NCBI RefSeq assembly: GCF_025567195.1
Contig: NZ_JAOQJF010000005.1
Location: forward strand, 1-64,000
DNA length: 64,000 bases
From: Alitiscatomonas aceti
GTDB lineage: Bacteria; Bacillota; Clostridia; Lachnospirales; Lachnospiraceae
Reading direction: 5' to 3'
Shown here: piece after piece, positions 1 through 7,799 of the stretch
Layout of the letters: the number at the start of each line of letters is the position of its first letter
Position numbering within the stretch: the stretch's first letter is position 1
The notes under the pieces: generated by a model
The model's input: only the letters and a program-made list of their open reading frames with translations
Told to the model about the DNA's origin: nothing
Database searches by the model: none
Translations under genes and position numbers: made by a program

Positions 1-106
1 TGACACTTTTTGAACGCGGCTGTTTCTTTTCTTTATCCCAGTGGGATTCATACATCTGCAAATAGGTACCTTTTTTCTTGTTCTCTTTTCTTAAATAGTA
101 TGCCAT
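1..106 (-). CDS. Transposase N-terminus, cut by the window edge
   Basis: The gene starts at the ATG at 106-104 behind a GGAGG site at 112-117 and runs leftward out of the window, so only 35 residues are seen. They begin MAYYLRKENKKKGTY and contain the stretch LQMYESHWDKEKKQPRSK. From memory of the family, this basic start is typical of IS1634/IS4-group transposases of gut Clostridia, which cut and paste their own insertion sequence. A strong promoter lies just upstream (143-171). The inverted repeat and target duplication cannot be located because the other end is outside. The family name is an inference from a short peptide; that it is a translated gene start is well supported. Confidence 0.7.
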   Translation of the reverse strand, partial: MAYYLRKENKKKGTYLQMYESHWDKEKKQPRSKSV

Positions 107-142
107 AACCGACCTCCGAGCAAAGTGCTATAGAGTACTATT

Positions 143-171
143 ATTATAACATATCAAAAAAATTTTTTCAA
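143..171 (-). promoter_or_regulatory. Promoter of the transposase gene
   Basis: On the minus strand TTGAAA (166-171) and TATAAT (143-148) are separated by exactly 17 bases, a near-consensus SigA promoter, about 37 bases upstream of the transposase ATG. Confidence 0.75.
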
Positions 172-172
172 T

Positions 173-193
173 AAAAAAAAGCCCCAAAAGGGC
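173..193 (-). terminator. Short minus-strand terminator
   Basis: GCCC (181-184) pairs with GGGC (190-193) around a 5-base loop, and on the minus strand it is followed by eight T (173-180). The stem is only four pairs. It lies just upstream of the transposase promoter and may shield the element from read-through. Confidence 0.45.
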
Positions 194-329
194 ATTGAAA
201 ATTTGCTGTAAATAAAGGAAAGACCTTTATGTATGCGGACGCAAAAAACAGTATCCCCATAGGACAGACGCACGGCGCTTCCCGGACGCAGCAGGCAGAC
301 AAAAAATTTTATTTTTTTCAAAAAAAGAC

Positions 330-357
330 TTGCTTTTTTTGAAATCCATGGTATTAT
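330..357 (+). promoter_or_regulatory. Likely promoter of tRNA-Glu
   Basis: TTGCTT (330-335) and TATTAT (352-357) are 16 bases apart, about 19 bases before the tRNA. The surrounding sequence is A/T-rich, which favours promoter function but also makes chance matches likelier. Confidence 0.5.
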
Positions 358-375
358 AAACAGGCTTGATGATTC

Positions 376-447
376 GGCCTGTTGGTCAAGCGGTCAAGAC
401 GACGCCCTCTCACGGCGTAAACCCGGGTTCGATTCCCGGACAGGTCA
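376..447 (+). tRNA. tRNA-Glu (anticodon CTC)
   Basis: The 7-pair acceptor stem joins 376-382 with 440-446, including one G-T pair. The anticodon stem ACGCC/GGCGT encloses the loop CTCTCAC, giving anticodon CTC, which reads the glutamate codon GAG. The T-arm contains GGTTCGATTCC. The discriminator base is A447, and the 3' CCA is not encoded. The gene stands alone, with its own promoter and a strong terminator immediately after it. Confidence 0.95.
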
Positions 448-450
448 TAC

Positions 451-485
451 AGGAGCTTTATCAGAAATGATAAGGCTCCTTTTTT
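451..485 (+). terminator. Terminator of tRNA-Glu
   Basis: A 13-pair stem (451-463 with 468-480) is closed by a GAAA tetraloop and followed by a run of T (479-485). It begins three bases after the tRNA. Confidence 0.92.
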
Positions 486-487
486 GT

Positions 488-580
488 TTACGCGGGCAGC
501 GGGCAAACGTCCATGGCTGCACGAGACTCTGGAGGCTGCCGTGATCATCATGAGGAATCTACGCAGCGTGTTTCTTATGG
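488..580. repeat. Dispersed repeat A, copy 1
   Basis: About 90 bases, read on the minus strand, resemble 21997-22090 read on the plus strand. Shared blocks are CATAAGAA-ACGCTGCG, GATT-CTCATG, CGTGCAG and CCCGCGTAAA. Both copies lie between convergent genes and touch a terminator with their CCCGCGTAAA end; here it is the tRNA terminator. Short open frames across it look spurious. Function is unknown. Confidence 0.65.
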
Positions 581-606
581 TTTTTCCGCCGGGCTTCTGG
601 ACACAG

Positions 607-644
607 GAAAAAAGCCGCCGCCCGCAATTTCTGCGGACAGCGGC
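607..644 (-). terminator. Terminator of the Asp23 gene
   Basis: A 13-pair stem with some G-T pairs (614-626 with 632-644) is followed on the minus strand by a T run (607-613). It sits just after the Asp23-family stop codon. Confidence 0.85.
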
Positions 645-659
645 CTTTACGTTTATTCC

Positions 660-1046
660 TTACTGGTTTTCCTCCAGGCTTACGCCGGCGATCTTGATGT
701 TCACATCCAGAACGATGAGCCCCGTCATATTTTCAATGGCGCTCTTTACCTTATCCTGGACCACCTCGCATACCTTGGGGATGCTGTACCCATACTTCAG
801 ATTCAGAGACAGGCTCACGGAAACGTGCTCCTCCGTTACATCCACCTTTACACCCTTGGAAAGGTTCTTCATTCCCAGCTTTCCAACCAGCTCGTTGGTG
901 ATGTTTCCGGCCATGGAGTCCACGCCTTCCACCTCTGTCGCCGCCAGGCCGGCAATGATTGCCACGACTTCGTCTGCGATCTGTACCTCGCCGATCTGAT
1001 CCTTCTCATATACTTTATGACTGATTCTTACTGTATCCGCTGCCAC
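660..1046 (-). CDS. Asp23/Gls24 family protein
   Basis: The product has 128 residues with the Asp23/Gls24 (DUF322) pattern: GEVQIADEVVAIIAGLAA near residues 19-36, then VEGV and MAGN, and a C-terminal half rich in alternating hydrophobic residues (VSVSLSLNLKYGYSIP). Members are small cytosolic or membrane-associated proteins linked to envelope stress; the YqhY branch sits near fatty-acid and sporulation genes in Firmicutes. Here the gene lies 119 bases downstream of spoIIIAH with its own extended -10 box and a strong terminator. The start is GTG at 1046, set by AGGAGGTAA seven bases upstream. The molecular role is not established. Confidence 0.88.
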   Translation of the reverse strand: MAADTVRISHKVYEKDQIGEVQIADEVVAIIAGLAATEVEGVDSMAGNITNELVGKLGMKNLSKGVKVDVTEEHVSVSLSLNLKYGYSIPKVCEVVQDKVKSAIENMTGLIVLDVNIKIAGVSLEENQ

Positions 1047-1093
1047 AATGATTACCTCCTGCGATCATAGTTTTCCTACCATGTCCTCCAGAC

Positions 1094-1099
1094 ATTATA
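1094..1099 (-). promoter_or_regulatory. Extended -10 box of the Asp23 gene
   Basis: On the minus strand TATAAT is preceded by TGG, an extended -10 motif, about 48 bases before the GTG start. No good -35 is seen. Confidence 0.5.
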
Positions 1100-1165
1100 C
1101 CATAACCACAAAACTTTGCATAGGCTTTTCCAGAAGATTTCTGCGGCGCGCATACAGGAACCGCC

Positions 1166-1897
1166 TTACTCGGCCAGATCCATCAGCGTGATCACGATGC
1201 CGTTGGCCCCCACCTCTGTCTTTCTTTTTACGATATCCTCGATCTGGGCCCGCTCCGGGTCAGTCAGAGTCACCGCATTGACCACCACATCCACCTGGTC
1301 CTCTGTGATGCTGACCACCGGATCCACAAAGCCCTTGGCCCGGAGCAGGGTCTCCGCCGCATTTTCCTTTTCAGAGATCTCCGTCATCCGGATCATACTC
1401 TGGATGGCTGCCTGCTTTTCCGTATCCGGGATCTGGCCGTTATTGATCAGCTCCATAAGCGTCTCCTTATTCTTCGCCCGGATCTGCTCACGGCTCAGCT
1501 GGACGCCGGCTATGTACTCGGACACACTGGTGCCTCCGGTGAGCACCGCCTCCCCGGGATTTTCAAGGCCTGCGGCCTCTGTTTCGCTTCCCGCCGGTTC
1601 ACTGCTTCCCGCAGAGTCTGCCGCCTGTGTCTCCCCTCCGGCCTCTGCGTCCAGGCTTCCGGCGCTCTCAAGCTCCCCGTCCAGACTCTGGATCTCCTTT
1701 AAGGTACCGTCGTCCGCCCGGTTCACCGCCTGGTTTTCCGCCAGAATGTCCTCATCGGAGATCTCCATCATCCCCGCCTCAAACACATCCGAGCCCGCCA
1801 CCTCCTTTTTTGCAGAATAATTTAAATATCCGGCTGCCGCGATCATGATCGCCAGCGTGGTGATGATCACCTGGTTTCTCCTGAATATCCGTTTCAT
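1166..1897 (-). CDS. spoIIIAH: Stage III sporulation protein AH
   Basis: This 243-residue protein has an N-terminal membrane segment (about residues 8-25) after a basic start, a long acidic Ser/Ala/Gly/Glu-rich linker (40-120), and a C-terminal ring-building domain (about 125-243) ending VGANGIVITLMDLAE. SpoIIIAH sits in the mother-cell membrane and, in the model system, binds forespore SpoIIQ across the intermembrane space to form the feeding-tube channel. It is the last gene of the eight-gene operon, three bases after spoIIIAG, with AGGAG upstream of the ATG. The linker is long and of low complexity. The likely partner SpoIIQ is encoded at 43803-44576. Confidence 0.93.
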   Translation of the reverse strand: MKRIFRRNQVIITTLAIMIAAAGYLNYSAKKEVAGSDVFEAGMMEISDEDILAENQAVNRADDGTLKEIQSLDGELESAGSLDAEAGGETQAADSAGSSEPAGSETEAAGLENPGEAVLTGGTSVSEYIAGVQLSREQIRAKNKETLMELINNGQIPDTEKQAAIQSMIRMTEISEKENAAETLLRAKGFVDPVVSITEDQVDVVVNAVTLTDPERAQIEDIVKRKTEVGANGIVITLMDLAE

Positions 1898-1900
1898 TCC

Positions 1901-2575
1901 TCAGACTCCTTCTTTCACCCTCTTTAATACTTTTATCTTATGTGCCGGCAGCCCGAATAATGCTTCCATGGCCTCAGAAATTTCCGCACGCACACTGGCG
2001 TTTCCCCCGCCGTCAGCGCTGATTACGATACCGGCCACCTCCGGCGTCAGCTCCTTTTCTACCACAGGCCCCTGGTTCCCGCCGCCCATGACGGTGCTCT
2101 CAGAGAGTTCCTGCTCCCTTACGGTGCGCCCGTCCTCTCCCTTTTCCTCTGTGGCTGAGGTCCTGGAATTTTTATCCACATGGAACACCCGCTCCTCCGA
2201 GGATTTCAGCACCACCATCACATCTGCCTTTCCTACGCCCTCTACCCGGTCCAGGAGGCCGGCGATCCGCTGCTCCAGCTCCTTTTCATACAGAGATCCG
2301 CCGCTGCCTCCGGAGACGGCCTGCGCCCCTCCGGAAAGGCCCGGGAGTTCCCCTTTCTCCGGCCCGTCCGCTGGCCCGTCCAGAAGACGGCCGGTTCCGC
2401 TCCGGTCCGTGTTTTCCATCCCTCCGCTTCCCACAGCCGCCGCCTCAAGGGATCGTTCCTTTTCTGTCCCCGGCATGGAAAGCACGAACAGCAGCAGCCC
2501 GGAGCAGAATACAAAGATCAGCTTTTCCTTATTCATCCTCCAGATCGATCCGGATCCGTCCTTCTTCCACTCCAT
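1901..2575 (-). CDS. spoIIIAG: Stage III sporulation protein AG
   Basis: The 224-residue product has one membrane segment (about residues 19-36), a Gly-rich spacer, and a C-terminal ring domain with RVEGVGKADVMVVL (about 113-126) and VAGIVISADGGG. SpoIIIAG forms a large ring in the engulfment channel. The chosen start at 2575 has AGGAGAG four bases upstream and overlaps the end of spoIIIAF by 47 bases. An internal ATG at 2536, just before the membrane segment, is possible but its GGAGG abuts the codon. The overlap implies tight translational coupling. Confidence 0.9.
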   Translation of the reverse strand: MEWKKDGSGSIWRMNKEKLIFVFCSGLLLFVLSMPGTEKERSLEAAAVGSGGMENTDRSGTGRLLDGPADGPEKGELPGLSGGAQAVSGGSGGSLYEKELEQRIAGLLDRVEGVGKADVMVVLKSSEERVFHVDKNSRTSATEEKGEDGRTVREQELSESTVMGGGNQGPVVEKELTPEVAGIVISADGGGNASVRAEISEAMEALFGLPAHKIKVLKRVKEGV

Positions 2576-3167
2576 AATACTCTCCTATCCTTATTTTCAG
2601 ATTTCCGATCTCCCGGTTGGCCCTTCTGCGCCGCTCCAGCCCAGCCTCGCGGCCGTTTTCCTCCCGGCTCCAGGTTTCCGCTCCCTGTCCCCGGAAGGCC
2701 TCCGTGTCCCCTTCCAGGGGCCCCGGGCTCCCGCTTTCTGGGATCCCCACGATCAGCTTCACCTCCAGCACTGAACCGAAGCCCGGACGCTCCGGATCCT
2801 CCTCCACCACTGCCTCTGCCTGTCTGCATTCCAGACCGGCACTCTCCGCCATGGTCATAAGATCCGTTTCCACCGCCCGCCGGTAGCTGTCCGCCAGCCG
2901 CTTCATCCGGGTCCCGTCCGCGTCGGCGATCTCCCTCTGTAAGAGCTTCACATCATTCTGGAAGGTGATCCGGCCAAAGGCCCCGGCCATGCGCTCCTCC
3001 AGCCCTGTAAGATCCCCCAGGGGCCCGAACACCAGGAGAATGAATACCATCCCGGTAAAAAGCCTCAGGTATTTTTCATATTTCCGGTCCGGAAGGAAAT
3101 TTAAGACCGTGGTCATCAGGATCAGATAAAACACCAGGCTGCGGATCCACTCATATACAGCTTCCAA
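2529..3167 (-). CDS. spoIIIAF: Stage III sporulation protein AF
   Basis: The protein has 212 residues: two closely spaced membrane segments (about residues 8-25 and 35-55) and a soluble C-terminal domain ending IRIGEYYGVEEGRIRIDL. SpoIIIAF belongs to the forespore-feeding channel; its exact task is unknown. The frame stays open upstream to 3311, but the family alignment and the AAAGGAGGAGGC site point to a TTG start at 3167, 17 bases after spoIIIAE. A TTG start may lower its output relative to neighbours. Confidence 0.88.
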   Translation of the reverse strand: MEAVYEWIRSLVFYLILMTTVLNFLPDRKYEKYLRLFTGMVFILLVFGPLGDLTGLEERMAGAFGRITFQNDVKLLQREIADADGTRMKRLADSYRRAVETDLMTMAESAGLECRQAEAVVEEDPERPGFGSVLEVKLIVGIPESGSPGPLEGDTEAFRGQGAETWSREENGREAGLERRRRANREIGNLKIRIGEYYGVEEGRIRIDLEDE

Positions 3168-3184
3168 GCCTCCTCCTTTCCCGT

Positions 3185-4348
3185 CTACCCCGCATACCAG
3201 ACGGCATTGGTGGACGCACAGAGAACGGCGATGGTCACAGAAAACAAAGCCAGGGAGCAGCCCACGATCTTTAAAAGGATCCCATGGCCAGCCGCCGCCC
3301 CGGTCATGCATGCCACCAGCCGCTTATCGCAGACCGGCTGCATCACCGCCGCCGCCATATAATAAAGGAACATCAGCACCAGCAGCTTGATGACCGGGAC
3401 CGCCGCCATAAAAAGAAGCACCAGGACCGCTGCCGCCCCGGCTGTATTCTTTATCAGGATCCCCGAGCCCATGACCATCTGGGATATGGCTCCTGCTCCG
3501 GCCCCCACGCCTGGGATCATCTGGGCCAGCCGCATGGCCGATGCATTTTTTAAGGCATCTGCCTGGGGCAGCACCAGTCCCTGGATCACATGGAAGCCCA
3601 CGATGATCCCGAACATGGTCTTTAAGGTCCACAAGATCCCCTGCCGCAAAAGCTCTGTGGTCCTGGAGATCATGTCCTCCCTGTAAAGGTTCCCGGCTAA
3701 CACCAGCATCATATAGACCCGCATCAGAGGAAGGAGCACGCCGGAGACCACGGCCTGGACCACGCCGATGGCTCCAAAGGTAAAGCCGCAGACCGCCGTG
3801 GAGGTGAACGCGCCGCCCGCCATGGCCACGGCCAGAAAATACGCCGGAAGGAGCACCCGCATGAATTCCATCAGCTCCTCTGCCACAGAACCGGCAATGG
3901 TCACGCTGGCAAAAAAGCTGGCCGCCAGAAAGACCATGTTTAAAAGGTATACCACGTAAAAGCCCGTTTCCGACACATGGCCCGACCCGAAAATATTGGA
4001 AAAACCCGAAAAAACGGCTCCAATGAATGCCAGCAGGATGATCTGTCCCACGAACCTGGCGTTGGTCCGGATCTCAGAAAAAAATCCTTCCCGGATCCTC
4101 CCGGCCAGCTCCTCAAACACTCCTCCAAGGTTTCCGTCCATGATCTCCTTCATGACGCTGCCAAAGGACAGACCGCCTGTCTGATCCCGGTCCAGGCTGT
4201 CCAGAAACCTCTGGATCTCTTCCATATTAAAATCCTCCAGGGCATAGGGCTCCTCCACTGCCTCCTCCGCCCGGGCCAGGCCGGAAAACATGAACAGGAA
4301 AAGGGCCAGGGCCAGAAAAAAACGCAGGGCCTTCTTCTGCCTCCTCAT
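3185..4348 (-). CDS. spoIIIAE: Stage III sporulation protein AE
   Basis: The 387-residue protein has a signal-like N-terminus (MRRQKKALRFFLALALFLF), a short soluble part with the acidic stretch ALEDFNMEEIQRFLDSLD, then multiple membrane segments to the C-terminus. SpoIIIAE is the largest membrane protein of the SpoIIIA complex and is thought to build the channel base in the mother-cell membrane. The ATG at 4348 overlaps the spoIIIAD stop (ATGA), the usual coupling in this operon. The open frame extends further upstream to 4759, but that part is out-of-frame spoIIIAD sequence. Length fits the family (about 390). Confidence 0.93.
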   Translation of the reverse strand: MRRQKKALRFFLALALFLFMFSGLARAEEAVEEPYALEDFNMEEIQRFLDSLDRDQTGGLSFGSVMKEIMDGNLGGVFEELAGRIREGFFSEIRTNARFVGQIILLAFIGAVFSGFSNIFGSGHVSETGFYVVYLLNMVFLAASFFASVTIAGSVAEELMEFMRVLLPAYFLAVAMAGGAFTSTAVCGFTFGAIGVVQAVVSGVLLPLMRVYMMLVLAGNLYREDMISRTTELLRQGILWTLKTMFGIIVGFHVIQGLVLPQADALKNASAMRLAQMIPGVGAGAGAISQMVMGSGILIKNTAGAAAVLVLLFMAAVPVIKLLVLMFLYYMAAAVMQPVCDKRLVACMTGAAAGHGILLKIVGCSLALFSVTIAVLCASTNAVWYAG

Positions 4349-4731
4349 GACAGGAACACCTGGAGAGTTTCTAAGAGCGCCTGGAGCACCGGCGCACTCA
4401 CCGCCAGGATGGACAGCTTCCCGAACATCTCCACCTGGGTCCCCAGAGCCGAAAATCCCGCGTCCCTGCAGATCCCGGAGGCAAATTCCGCGATGTATGT
4501 GATCCCCACCATTTTTAAAAGCGTTCCCAGGTAAATGTTCTTCACCCGGATCTGGCTCCCGATGGCCCGCACTGTGTCCAGGATCAGCTCCAGCCTGAAA
4601 ATACTTAAAAATCCAATGACAAGACCGGCCGCCAGGATCAGGTACACCGAATATTCCTGGCGCAGGGGCTTTAGCTGGACCGCCAGGGCCACCGCCGTGA
4701 TCCCCAGGACCGCCGCCTGTATGATCGTCAT
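4345..4731 (-). CDS. spoIIIAD: Stage III sporulation protein AD
   Basis: The gene encodes 128 residues starting MTIIQAAVLGITAVALAVQL, with about four hydrophobic segments and the conserved region around KNIYLGTLLKMVGITYIAEF. SpoIIIAD is a small polytopic subunit of the SpoIIIA complex. The ATG at 4731 follows GGGGGAAGG. An in-frame GTG at 4752 overlaps the spoIIIAC stop but has no ribosome site. Its stop overlaps the spoIIIAE start. Confidence 0.92.
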   Translation of the reverse strand: MTIIQAAVLGITAVALAVQLKPLRQEYSVYLILAAGLVIGFLSIFRLELILDTVRAIGSQIRVKNIYLGTLLKMVGITYIAEFASGICRDAGFSALGTQVEMFGKLSILAVSAPVLQALLETLQVFLS

Positions 4732-4748
4732 GACGCCTTCCCCCTTCC

Positions 4749-4943
4749 TCACAGGGCAAACAGATTTTTTATGGTTTCAAACAGCTCATATATGTAAGGA
4801 ACGATCCAGAAGAGCACCAGTACCAGCCCAGCCAGGCTGGTGAGAAACGCCTGGTCCTCCCTTCCGCTGTGCTTTAACACCTGGCAGATCACCGACACCA
4901 GGATCCCCACTGCCGCAATTTTAAAGATCAGATTTACACCCAT
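4749..4943 (-). CDS. spoIIIAC: Stage III sporulation protein AC
   Basis: This 64-residue protein has two hydrophobic segments (about 6-24 and 33-50) and the family signature VICQVLKHSGREDQA between them. It is a small membrane subunit of the SpoIIIA complex and resembles the first half of SpoIIIAD. It lies 19 bases after spoIIIAB. Confidence 0.93.
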   Translation of the reverse strand: MGVNLIFKIAAVGILVSVICQVLKHSGREDQAFLTSLAGLVLVLFWIVPYIYELFETIKNLFAL

Positions 4944-4962
4944 GCCATCCTCCTATGCCATT

Positions 4963-5499
4963 TCACGCCATGACCACCATGAGAAACAGCCCGGCCGCCA
5001 TGCCCAGGCACCGGTACAGCTTCGTCCGGCTCTCCATTTCCCTCTTTAAAAACCCGATGGAGCCGTCCGTCTCCTCCAGATAAAACAGAAGGGTCCGCTC
5101 CTGCATGTCCTTATGGGCGTAGCCCAGATTCTCTCCCAGGGCCAGGAGATTTTTATGGTCCCCTGCCTCCAGGGGAAATCCCGGCGGAAACCGCTCCGCC
5201 TCCTCCTTCCAGATCACAGGAAACGGCACGTCTCCCTGCTCCTCCAGACGCTCTGCCACCCGCAGGAAAAACGCGCCCGGCTCCTTAAGAAAACCGCTCC
5301 GGCCCTCTGCGTACCGTCCTCCCACCTCCCGGAGCGCTTCCGGCAGCGTGGCGTTGGCATACAGGATCTGTCCCTTCAAATAAAACATCATCTGCCGGAA
5401 CAGGAGCAAAAGCTCCAGCTTTTCCTTCCACTGGTCTGCGGCCCAGAAGCCTCCCGCAGCCAATGCCCCGGCCATCATAAGGATCCCTATATATCTCAT
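4963..5499 (-). CDS. spoIIIAB: Stage III sporulation protein AB
   Basis: The 178-residue product has an N-terminal hydrophobic segment (MRYIGILMMAGALAAGGFW), a helical central part with LLFRQMMFYLKGQILYA, and a C-terminal hydrophobic segment (MAAGLFLMVVMA). SpoIIIAB resembles GspF-type inner-membrane proteins and is thought to work with the SpoIIIAA ATPase. The start overlaps the spoIIIAA stop by four bases (ATGA). Confidence 0.92.
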   Translation of the reverse strand: MRYIGILMMAGALAAGGFWAADQWKEKLELLLLFRQMMFYLKGQILYANATLPEALREVGGRYAEGRSGFLKEPGAFFLRVAERLEEQGDVPFPVIWKEEAERFPPGFPLEAGDHKNLLALGENLGYAHKDMQERTLLFYLEETDGSIGFLKREMESRTKLYRCLGMAAGLFLMVVMA

Positions 5500-6491
5500 G
5501 CTCCCGGAGCCTCCGCTTTTCCTTCTGTTTCCAGGCTTCCGGCCCCGCTCTCCTCATTCTGGCCCCCCTTTCCCGCCAGCAGCCTCAGTTCCCCGTCGCA
5601 CACAGCCTCCACGGTTCCCGGCCCCATCCGCCTGGAAAGCGCCACATACCGGGAAAACATTCCTTCCCGGACCATTTCTGCCAGCACCGGCTTCTTTTTC
5701 AGATCCTCCGGGGAACTTCCGTGGACCGTGGCCAGGATCCGGCAGCCGCATTTCATCACGTATCTTAACGCCTCCAGATCCTCCCGGTCCCCGATCTCAT
5801 CCACCGCCACCGCGCCGGGAGCCATGGAACGGATCATCATGACCATTCCCAGGGCCTTTGGACATCCGTCCATCACATCCGTGCGCATTCCCAGATCGCA
5901 CTGGGGTACACCCTTAAAGCAGGCTCCCAGCTCTGACCGTTCATCCACCACCGCTGTCTGGAGACCCGGCCCGTACCGGTTTCCATTGGATACCTGGCGC
6001 ACCACGTCTCTTAAAAGTGTGGTTTTCCCGGCTCCCGGCGGCGACAGGATCAGCGTATTCTGAAGCCGGCCGTTTTCATAGAGCCAGGGGAGCACCGGAT
6101 CCCCGCAGCCGGGCTTTTCATGGGCCAGGCGGATATTCAGGCTGGATATGTCCCTGATGGTCCTCAGACCGCTGCCTTCGGTGACGGCCTTTCCGGCGAT
6201 CCCCACCCGGTGGCCTCCCTCGATGGTCAGAAAGCCCTGGCGGATCTCATCCTCAAAGGCATACAGGGAATGCCTGGAAAAGATCCCCAGGATCTCCCGG
6301 ATCAGCGCCGGATCTGCCAGGACCGGAGACAGATCTGCATCCGGCTCCAGAAGCCCCTCCCGGCCCACCATATATTCCCGTCCGTCCATAAAGACCAGCA
6401 CCGGCTTCCCCGCCCGCAGGCGGATCTCCTGGAGCTTCCCTCTATCCGGAACAGCCCGTCCAAATATCTGCTTCAGCTCTTCTGCCGTCAT
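5496..6491 (-). CDS. spoIIIAA: Stage III sporulation protein AA (secretion-type ATPase)
   Basis: The 331-residue ATPase carries Walker A PPGAGKTT at residues 151-158, a conserved MVMMIRSMAPGAVAVDEIGD segment with Walker B character, and the ILATVHGSS motif. It is related to type II/IV secretion ATPases and powers or assembles the SpoIIIA channel from the mother-cell cytosol. It is the first gene of the operon. I chose ATG at 6491 (GAGG close upstream); a GTG at 6500 is the alternative and would add three residues. A SigE-like promoter lies 23-51 bases upstream. Confidence 0.94.
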   Translation of the reverse strand: MTAEELKQIFGRAVPDRGKLQEIRLRAGKPVLVFMDGREYMVGREGLLEPDADLSPVLADPALIREILGIFSRHSLYAFEDEIRQGFLTIEGGHRVGIAGKAVTEGSGLRTIRDISSLNIRLAHEKPGCGDPVLPWLYENGRLQNTLILSPPGAGKTTLLRDVVRQVSNGNRYGPGLQTAVVDERSELGACFKGVPQCDLGMRTDVMDGCPKALGMVMMIRSMAPGAVAVDEIGDREDLEALRYVMKCGCRILATVHGSSPEDLKKKPVLAEMVREGMFSRYVALSRRMGPGTVEAVCDGELRLLAGKGGQNEESGAGSLETEGKAEAPGA

Positions 6492-6513
6492 ATTCCTCAC
6501 GCTCCTTTACCTC

Positions 6514-6542
6514 AGTATATGACGGCGGGACAGGTTTATGAA
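6514..6542 (-). promoter_or_regulatory. Candidate SigE promoter of the spoIIIA operon
   Basis: On the minus strand TTCATAAA (6535-6542) and CATATACT (6514-6521) are separated by 13 bases. This fits the SigE pattern (ATA-type -35, CATA-N3-T -10) expected for spoIIIA. The implied leader is very short. The same spacing is seen upstream of spoIID. Confidence 0.6.
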
Positions 6543-6883
6543 TCTGAATTTCCGGCAGGGCCAATGGAATTTCCCAGACAAAAGGATGGTAAGGAAAGCG
6601 GATGTTATGCAGTCAGGACTAACCGGAAGGCTTATAGGAAAAATTATTTTGCGGCGCAGCAATGGCTTTTCGTTCTGTGCTTGGGGGATGTTTAGATCAT
6701 GAAATGCTCATGGCAACAGCAGTTCTTGCAGAATAAAGGATCAGATCATGTACAATGAAAACTTTGAATCAGACAGGGGTAAAGCTATGGGTTTTGATTT
6801 TAAGAAAGGTTTTAAAGGGAGCGGCCCATTCCTGGCAGCCGGCGGCACCATCGGGCGTGCCAGCGTGCCAGAGAGGGAACGGC
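6543..6883. other. Intergenic stretch without a supported gene
   Basis: This stretch lies between the spoIIIA promoter and the end of the histidine kinase gene. A plus-strand open frame from 6748 (MYNENFESDRGKAMG...) runs into the kinase gene antisense and has no clear ribosome site or family resemblance. No convincing terminator follows the kinase. Two short direct repeats (GCGTGCCA at about 6855-6870) are the only structure noticed. Confidence 0.4.
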
Positions 6884-7789
6884 TCACTCCAGCAGTTTTC
6901 CAGCCTCTGGGAACCGGATCCGGATCCTTAATTTTCCCTCGCTGTACTCTGCCTCAATGCTGCCGCCCATCCGCTCGGTCAGGATTTTTGCTATGGATAA
7001 TCCGAGGCCTGTTGAATTTCTGTTGGCCTCCACTGTATAAAATTTATCAAACATTCTTCCCACGGCGACGGCGTTTAAGTTCTGTGCCGTATTGATAAAA
7101 GAAATTCCACAGTCCAGATCCATGCAGACGAAGAGATCCCCGTCTGAATACTTAAGGGCGTTGCTGACGATATTGGAGAAAATGCGGTTCACCGCACTTA
7201 TATCCAGACTGCGGCAGACAGGAGCTTCCGGCAGATGGATCACAGGCTCTATGCCCTTTTCCTGCATGACGCCGTAAAACGACAGAAGGCTTTCCTCCAG
7301 CGCTCCGACCACATCCACAGGCTCCGGATGCAGCTCCTGGGAGGACGCGGCCACACTGTACTGGAACAGCTCCTCCGTCAGATCCTTCAGCGCCTCTGTC
7401 CGGTTGCGGATCTGCGAAAGGTAACGCCTGACCGTTTCGCCGTTTTCCTCCTGCTCCAGAAGATCCAGATAGCCGATGAGCGCCGTGAGCGGCGTTCTCA
7501 GGTCATGGGAAAGGCCGGCAACGGTCTCCTTCAATTCCAGATCCCCCTGCTGACAGCGCCGGCGCTCTTTGCGGAGCAGACGGAGCTCGAGATTGATATC
7601 CGCAGCAAGCCTCCGCATATACGGGTCCCTGGAGGAAACTGAAATGAGCGTGTTGGTATCCGACGTCCGTATGTCATGGAACGCTTTTGCGATCTCCTCT
7701 GCGGATCTGTGCAGAAAATAAACCTTTGCAGCCAGGATAACGGCCGTCAGAAGCAGGACTGCAAGGATGATCAACTGTGGAAGCTCCAT
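6884..7789 (-). CDS. Sensor histidine kinase
   Basis: The kinase has 301 residues: one N-terminal membrane segment (about 5-25), no extracellular sensor domain, a linker, and a HisKA/HATPase core. The phospho-acceptor is H95 in SHDLRTPL, the N box is NIVSNALKYS (about 206-215) and the G box STGLGLSIAK (about 259-268). It lies 10 bases after an ABC permease and belongs to a four-gene unit with a response regulator. Kinases of this short type next to BcrA-like transporters usually respond to peptide antibiotics; which one is not readable here. All key catalytic residues are present. Confidence 0.9.
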   Translation of the reverse strand: MELPQLIILAVLLLTAVILAAKVYFLHRSAEEIAKAFHDIRTSDTNTLISVSSRDPYMRRLAADINLELRLLRKERRRCQQGDLELKETVAGLSHDLRTPLTALIGYLDLLEQEENGETVRRYLSQIRNRTEALKDLTEELFQYSVAASSQELHPEPVDVVGALEESLLSFYGVMQEKGIEPVIHLPEAPVCRSLDISAVNRIFSNIVSNALKYSDGDLFVCMDLDCGISFINTAQNLNAVAVGRMFDKFYTVEANRNSTGLGLSIAKILTERMGGSIEAEYSEGKLRIRIRFPEAGKLLE

Positions 7790-7799
7790 AATATCCCTC

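Noticed and set aside
484..1070. Two plus-strand frames across repeat A and opposite the Asp23 gene
   Set aside because: They are antisense to a gene with clear family motifs, and start inside the tRNA terminator and repeat A.
6748..7095. Plus-strand frame starting MYNENFESDRGKAMG
   Set aside because: Most of it is antisense to the histidine kinase; no ribosome site and no recognised family.
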